Of a DNA stretch of 18,389 nucleotides, positions 15,208-18,389 are shown in pieces. The notes under the pieces were generated by a model. The model was given only the letters and a program-made list of their open reading frames with translations. It did not search any database and was not told the DNA's origin. This DNA comes from Gammaproteobacteria bacterium (GTDB lineage: Bacteria; Pseudomonadota; Gammaproteobacteria; Thiohalobacterales; Thiohalobacteraceae): NCBI GenBank assembly GCA_016214925.1, contig JACRMO010000134.1:1-18389 (forward strand). The letters run 5' to 3'. Each line of letters starts with the position of its first letter. Positions within the stretch are counted from its first letter, which is position 1. The position numbers were made by a program, and so were the translations under genes.

Positions 15208-15875
15208 GGCGGTGGCCTGTAGCCATATACGATGACATGTCGATCACCCAGATCCTCGACACACAGCCAATCGATCCCGGCGATGCGCAATTGCGCATAG
15301 ATCTCCTCGACGCGATACGCAGCCAGCAGTGAGTGATGGAAATCGCTGCGTAGCACCTCGGGTTCGCCGGCTGCGTAGGTCTCGACCAATGCGGTGGCTT
15401 CATCGCGCGATGCCGGTCGGCGCAAATCCATGACGAACACCGGCGCATCGGGCATGGCATAACGCAGCACGCCTTGCCACAGCGCCTGTGGATCGTGCAG
15501 ATGATGCAGCAGACTGTTGGAGATCACCGCGTCGTAGTGTTCACGCGGCAGCATAGCGCCGGGCAGATAGCCTTTGATGAGTTCGATGCGCTGATCGAGT
15601 TGCGTGGCGCGCAGATCCGCGCGGCCGATGTGCAGCATTGCGACCGCAGCGTCGACGCCGTGGATGACGGTGTCGGGAAACGCCTGCGCGAAGCGGCGGC
15701 AGATATCGCCTGGTCCGCAACCGAGATCCAAGACAAAGCCGGCGCCGCGCCAATCCGGGAAACAGGCGCGGAACTGTGCGATGAATTGACTATGCGGCTG
15801 CTCGAAATCCGCGCGCGCATAGGCCAGTGCCTGCGCGGGATCGTTCATCAGTTCAGGTTCGGGGATGCGGTCCAT
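15204..15875 (-). CDS. Class I SAM-dependent methyltransferase
   Basis: A 223-residue protein with a Rossmann-type methyltransferase fold: motif I FVLDLGCGPGDICRRFA (residues 47-63), the acidic residue after strand 2 in IHGVDAAVAML, and a motif IV-like YDAVISNSLLHHLHD followed by FVMDLRRP. The substrate cannot be told from sequence. I take the ATG at 15875 (MDRIPEPELMNDPAQALAYA) as the start because the open frame upstream to 15968 only translates repeat DNA; an ATG at 15848 is the alternative. It is coupled to the CoA-binding gene by an ATGA overlap. The pair is part of the cluster lying between lysA and dapF. Confidence 0.88.
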   Translation of the reverse strand: MDRIPEPELMNDPAQALAYARADFEQPHSQFIAQFRACFPDWRGAGFVLDLGCGPGDICRRFAQAFPDTVIHGVDAAVAMLHIGRADLRATQLDQRIELIKGYLPGAMLPREHYDAVISNSLLHHLHDPQALWQGVLRYAMPDAPVFVMDLRRPASRDEATALVETYAAGEPEVLRSDFHHSLLAAYRVEEIYAQLRIAGIDWLCVEDLGDRHVIVYGYRPPP

Positions 15876-15902
15876 CTCAGTGGCCACTGTACGCTTGGCA
15901 TG

Positions 15903-16083
15903 TTGAACCGCCAAGATGCGGAGTGCGCCGAGAAAGCAATTTGAACCGCCAAGGCGCCAAGACGCCAAGAAAGACGACTGCTTTTTGCCGAGTATGAACC
16001 CCGTTTATGGTAGCGCATTACGCAGCAGTAACTTCTCCTACGAATAACCTTAAAACAGGTTTTCTTGGCGTCTTGGCGGTTCC
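15903..16083. repeat. Repeat cluster, family 3 (TTGAACCGCCAAG), three units
   Basis: Unit A (15903-15938) and unit B (15941-15975) are direct repeats 38 bp apart, both starting TTGAACCGCCAAG and ending in a GCC(G/A)AGAAAG run. Unit C (16061-16083) is on the opposite strand; its complement reads GGAACCGCCAAGACGCCAAG then AAA, matching unit B almost exactly. Units B and C therefore form inverted repeats around an 85-bp centre (15976-16060) in which I see nothing. The cluster fills the gap between lysA and the methyltransferase gene. Similar AACCGCCAAG...GCCAAG repeats are known between genes in other bacteria. Confidence 0.8.
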
Positions 16084-16094
16084 AAAAGCCATTC

Positions 16095-17345
16095 TCACGG
16101 CAGCAACACCCGCTCCCCGCGCCACAAATCCTCCAGCGTCTCGCGTTCGCGCACCACATGCACATATTCGCCATCGACCATGATCTCGGCGGCGCGCGGG
16201 CGCGAGTTGTAGTTGGAGCTCATGGAGAATCCGTAGGCGCCGGCGGAACGCACGGCGAGCAGATCGCCCGGTTCCAGCGCGAGTTCGCGGTCCTTGCCGA
16301 GGAAGTCGCCGGTTTCGCACACCGGGCCGACGAGATCATATACGCGCGGCGGCTTGTCCAGGCGCGGTTGCACCGGGACGATCGCCTGCCAGGCGCCGTA
16401 CAGCGCCGGGCGCAATAGATCGTTCATGGCCGCGTCGATGATAGCGAAGTCTTTATGCTCGGTGTGCTTCAGATATTCCACGTGTGTGAGCAACACACCG
16501 GCGTTGCCGACAATGGCGCGGCCGGGTTCCAGCAGGATCTCCACGTCGCGCTCACCGATGGCAGCGAGGATCGGTGCGAGATAGTCGTGCGGCTCCGGCG
16601 GTTGTTCGTCGCGGTAACGGATGCCCAGTCCGCCGCCGAGGTCGAGATGCCGGATAGCGATGCCGCGTGTGGCGAGCCGATCCAGCAGCGCGAGCACGCG
16701 CGCGAGCGCGTCGACGAACGGCGTGACTTGGGTGAGCTGCGAACCGATGTGACAATCGACGCCGACGATGTCCAGATGCGGTAGCACGGCGGCGCGCGCG
16801 TAGACTTCATCGGCAATCGCGATGTCGATGCCGAATTTGTTTTCCTTGAGTCCGGTGGAGATGTAGGGATGTGTGCCCGCGTCCACATCCGGATTCACCC
16901 GCAGCGACACTGGCGCGCGTCGGCCGAGCTCGCCCGCGACCTGATTGAGCCGTTCCAGTTCCGGTTCGGATTCGACATTGAAACAGCGGATGCCGACGTC
17001 GAGGGCGCGCCGCATTTCCGCAGCGGTCTTGCCCACGCCAGAGAATACGATCTTGCCCGGATCGCCGCCGGCTTTCAGTACGCGTTCGAGTTCACCGCCC
17101 GAGACGATGTCGAAGCCGGAACCCAGCCGGGCGAACAGGTTGAGGATCGCCAACGTCGAGTTGGCTTTGACTGCGTAACAGATCAGATGGGGGCGCCCGG
17201 CCAGCGCGCTGTCGAAGGCGCGCCAGTGGCGCTCCAAGGTGGCGCGCGAGTAGACATAGGTCGGTGTGCCGAAGCGCGCCGCGATGTCGGCGAGCGAGAC
17301 ATCCTCGGCGCAGAGTTGGCCGTCGCGGTAGTTGAAATGATCCAT
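16095..17345 (-). CDS. lysA: Diaminopimelate decarboxylase LysA
   Basis: LysA decarboxylates meso-diaminopimelate to lysine, the last step of the pathway. The 416-residue fold type III PLP enzyme has the PLP lysine K60 in ICYAVKANS, DCHIGSQ (198-203), the phosphate-binding HLDLGGGLGIRY (233-244), EPGRAIVGNAG (273-283), the active-site cysteine region PVCETGDFLGKDR (341-353), and GAYGFSMSSNYNSRPR. The start is the ATG at 17345 (MDHFNYRDGQL), five bases after the lptM stop; the open frame further upstream is the shadow of lptM. lptM-lysA adjacency is typical, but the usual next gene, dapF, is 4 kb away. Confidence 0.97.
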   Translation of the reverse strand: MDHFNYRDGQLCAEDVSLADIAARFGTPTYVYSRATLERHWRAFDSALAGRPHLICYAVKANSTLAILNLFARLGSGFDIVSGGELERVLKAGGDPGKIVFSGVGKTAAEMRRALDVGIRCFNVESEPELERLNQVAGELGRRAPVSLRVNPDVDAGTHPYISTGLKENKFGIDIAIADEVYARAAVLPHLDIVGVDCHIGSQLTQVTPFVDALARVLALLDRLATRGIAIRHLDLGGGLGIRYRDEQPPEPHDYLAPILAAIGERDVEILLEPGRAIVGNAGVLLTHVEYLKHTEHKDFAIIDAAMNDLLRPALYGAWQAIVPVQPRLDKPPRVYDLVGPVCETGDFLGKDRELALEPGDLLAVRSAGAYGFSMSSNYNSRPRAAEIMVDGEYVHVVRERETLEDLWRGERVLLP

Positions 17346-17350
17346 GGGGC

Positions 17351-17476
17351 TTACTTCTGATTGTCGGCGCGGTCGGGCAGGTACAGCGGACCCTTGTTGC
17401 CGCAGCCGCTGGTGAGCAGTACGCCGGCGGTCAGTAGGCCAAGCAGGAGCACGAAGATCGGACGGAGTCGGGACAT
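17351..17476 (-). CDS. lptM: LPS translocon maturation chaperone LptM (small lipoprotein)
   Basis: A 41-residue lipoprotein, YifL/LptM type. It reads MSRLRPIFVL, a hydrophobic core, then lipobox LTSGC with the lipidated cysteine at residue 25, followed by the family signature GNKGPLYLPD. In E. coli LptM assists LptD oxidative maturation in the outer membrane. It is the first gene of the minus-strand lptM-lysA unit and ends 5 bases before lysA. Upstream, a weak possible promoter (TTGCGT, 17-base spacer, TAATGT on the minus strand, 17533-17505) faces it across the 158-bp divergent gap. Confidence 0.93.
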   Translation of the reverse strand: MSRLRPIFVLLLGLLTAGVLLTSGCGNKGPLYLPDRADNQK

Positions 17477-17634
17477 GGCGGTTCACCGGTTGGAATTGCG
17501 CGCGACATTAGCGCAAAGCGCATACGGACGCAAAGCAGGCGGCGCTGTTACCGGTACTGGCGGTGGAGTTTTTGATGCGGGCGGTTGTGATTTGGTGCTG
17601 GCGGCGCCGGGATCGGCTCCGGTAGGATGCCGAC

Positions 17635-18303
17635 ATGACTATCGGTGCTTTGGAATGTCTCGTTATCGAGCCGCCCGTGGCGGCGACCGCGGCCGTCATC
17701 TGGCTGCACGGACTCGGCGCCGACGGCCACGACTTCGCATCGTTGGTGCCGGAACTGGGAATGCTTGAGCGCGGCGTGCGCTTTGTGCTGCCGCATGCAC
17801 CGGAACGCCCGGTGACCATCAACGGCGGCTACGTAATGCGTGCCTGGTACGACATTCGCCGCCCCGATCTGCGTATAGAGGCCGATGTGGACGGCATCCG
17901 CGCCTCGGTGGCGGCGGTCGATGCGCTGATCGACGCGGAGATCGCGCGCGGAATTGTTCCCGAACGCATCGTGCTGGCGGGCTTCTCGCAGGGCGGCGCC
18001 ATCGTGCTGCACGCCGGTCTGACGTATCCGCGGCGTGTGGGCGGCATTCTTGCCTTGTCGACCTATCTGGCCTTGCCCACGGAGCTGACGGCGGAGATCG
18101 CCGAGGTCAATCGCGCGACGCCGGTGTTCATCGGCCACGGTACCGACGACACCATCGCGCCTTTCGCGTTGGCCGAGGATACGCGCGCGCAGTTGCAGGC
18201 GCTGGGTTGTCCCGCCGAGTTTCATGCCTATCGCATGCCGCACAGCGTGTGCATGGAGGAAGTCGCGGATATCCGGGCGTGGTTATCGCGCGTTCTGGGT
18301 TAA
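17635..18303 (+). CDS. Carboxylesterase/phospholipase family alpha/beta hydrolase
   Basis: A 222-residue serine hydrolase of the abhydrolase_2 (EstB/acyl-protein thioesterase-like) family. It shows the oxyanion region VIWLHGLGADGHDF (residues 21-34), LPHAPERPVTINGGYVMRAWYDI (52-74), the nucleophile elbow GFSQGG with S118, acid D172 in HGTDDTIAP, and H203 in MPHSVCMEE. The full catalytic triad is present. It lacks a signal peptide and is probably cytoplasmic, acting on short-chain esters. The physiological substrate is unknown. It is transcribed divergently from lptM. After the stop, 18304-18389 shows no recognisable feature. Confidence 0.94.
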   Translation: MTIGALECLVIEPPVAATAAVIWLHGLGADGHDFASLVPELGMLERGVRFVLPHAPERPVTINGGYVMRAWYDIRRPDLRIEADVDGIRASVAAVDALIDAEIARGIVPERIVLAGFSQGGAIVLHAGLTYPRRVGGILALSTYLALPTELTAEIAEVNRATPVFIGHGTDDTIAPFALAEDTRAQLQALGCPAEFHAYRMPHSVCMEEVADIRAWLSRVLG

Positions 18304-18389
18304 GCGTCGGCTGAACAACGTTCGCGGGGCATTGCCAGCGTAGTGAAGCAAGCTTGCCGTTCGTGCGAATCAGTCTGTTACGGGATTTC

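Noticed and set aside
15876..15968. Longer start for the methyltransferase gene
   Set aside because: The extra residues translate the family 3 repeat (ASWRLGG...), not conserved protein; the MDRIPEPEL start at 15875 fits the family.
18346..18355. GCAAGCTTGC palindrome after the esterase gene
   Set aside because: A single 10-bp palindrome with no loop or T-run; expected by chance in a window of this size.

Overview
The window looks like a chromosomal segment of a GC-rich gammaproteobacterium. It carries the yidC-mnmE junction, an lptM/lysA/dapF/DUF484/xerC/hslVU block and a ubiE/ubiJ/ubiB ubiquinone block, all typical of that class. I cannot name the genus from sequence alone. Almost every gene is a housekeeping gene, but several are broken by small indels.

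Layout. At 1-40 is the very end of yidC, followed by mnmE (83-1409, +), which is split into two frames by an apparent 35-nt deletion. Between mnmE and the convergent ubiB sits a compositionally different, AT-richer insert. It has a 5' scrap of hsdM (1522-1564), an intact DUF262 protein with an HNH/DUF1524-like C-terminus (1599-3395), and a 5' scrap of hsdR (3395-3454). I read this as the wreck of a type I restriction-modification operon in which only the accessory DUF262 gene survives.

From 3492 to 17476 everything is on the minus strand. In the direction of transcription the order is lptM, lysA, a methyltransferase and CoA-binding protein pair, a secreted protein of unknown function in two frames followed by a DUF3617 protein, dapF, DUF484, xerC, hslV, hslU, DUF971, ubiE, an RDD membrane protein, ubiJ and ubiB. 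lysA and dapF catalyse late steps of lysine/diaminopimelate synthesis and are often close together. Here four accessory genes and two kinds of interspersed repeat separate them. ubiE, ubiJ and ubiB belong to ubiquinone synthesis, hslVU is the ATP-dependent protease, and xerC is the chromosome dimer recombinase. A divergent carboxylesterase (17635-18303, +) closes the window.

The most striking points are: (1) the eroded type I R-M locus with its surviving DUF262 gene; (2) at least four frame-breaking indels in otherwise conserved genes (mnmE, the ubiE/RDD junction, DUF971, the secreted TPR-like gene), which mean either real gene decay or a systematic assembly problem; (3) small palindromic repeat elements of three families in the intergenic gaps, two of them flanking hslV. 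I saw no tRNA, rRNA, CRISPR array, transposase or phage gene. No gene-free stretch exceeds 300 bases.
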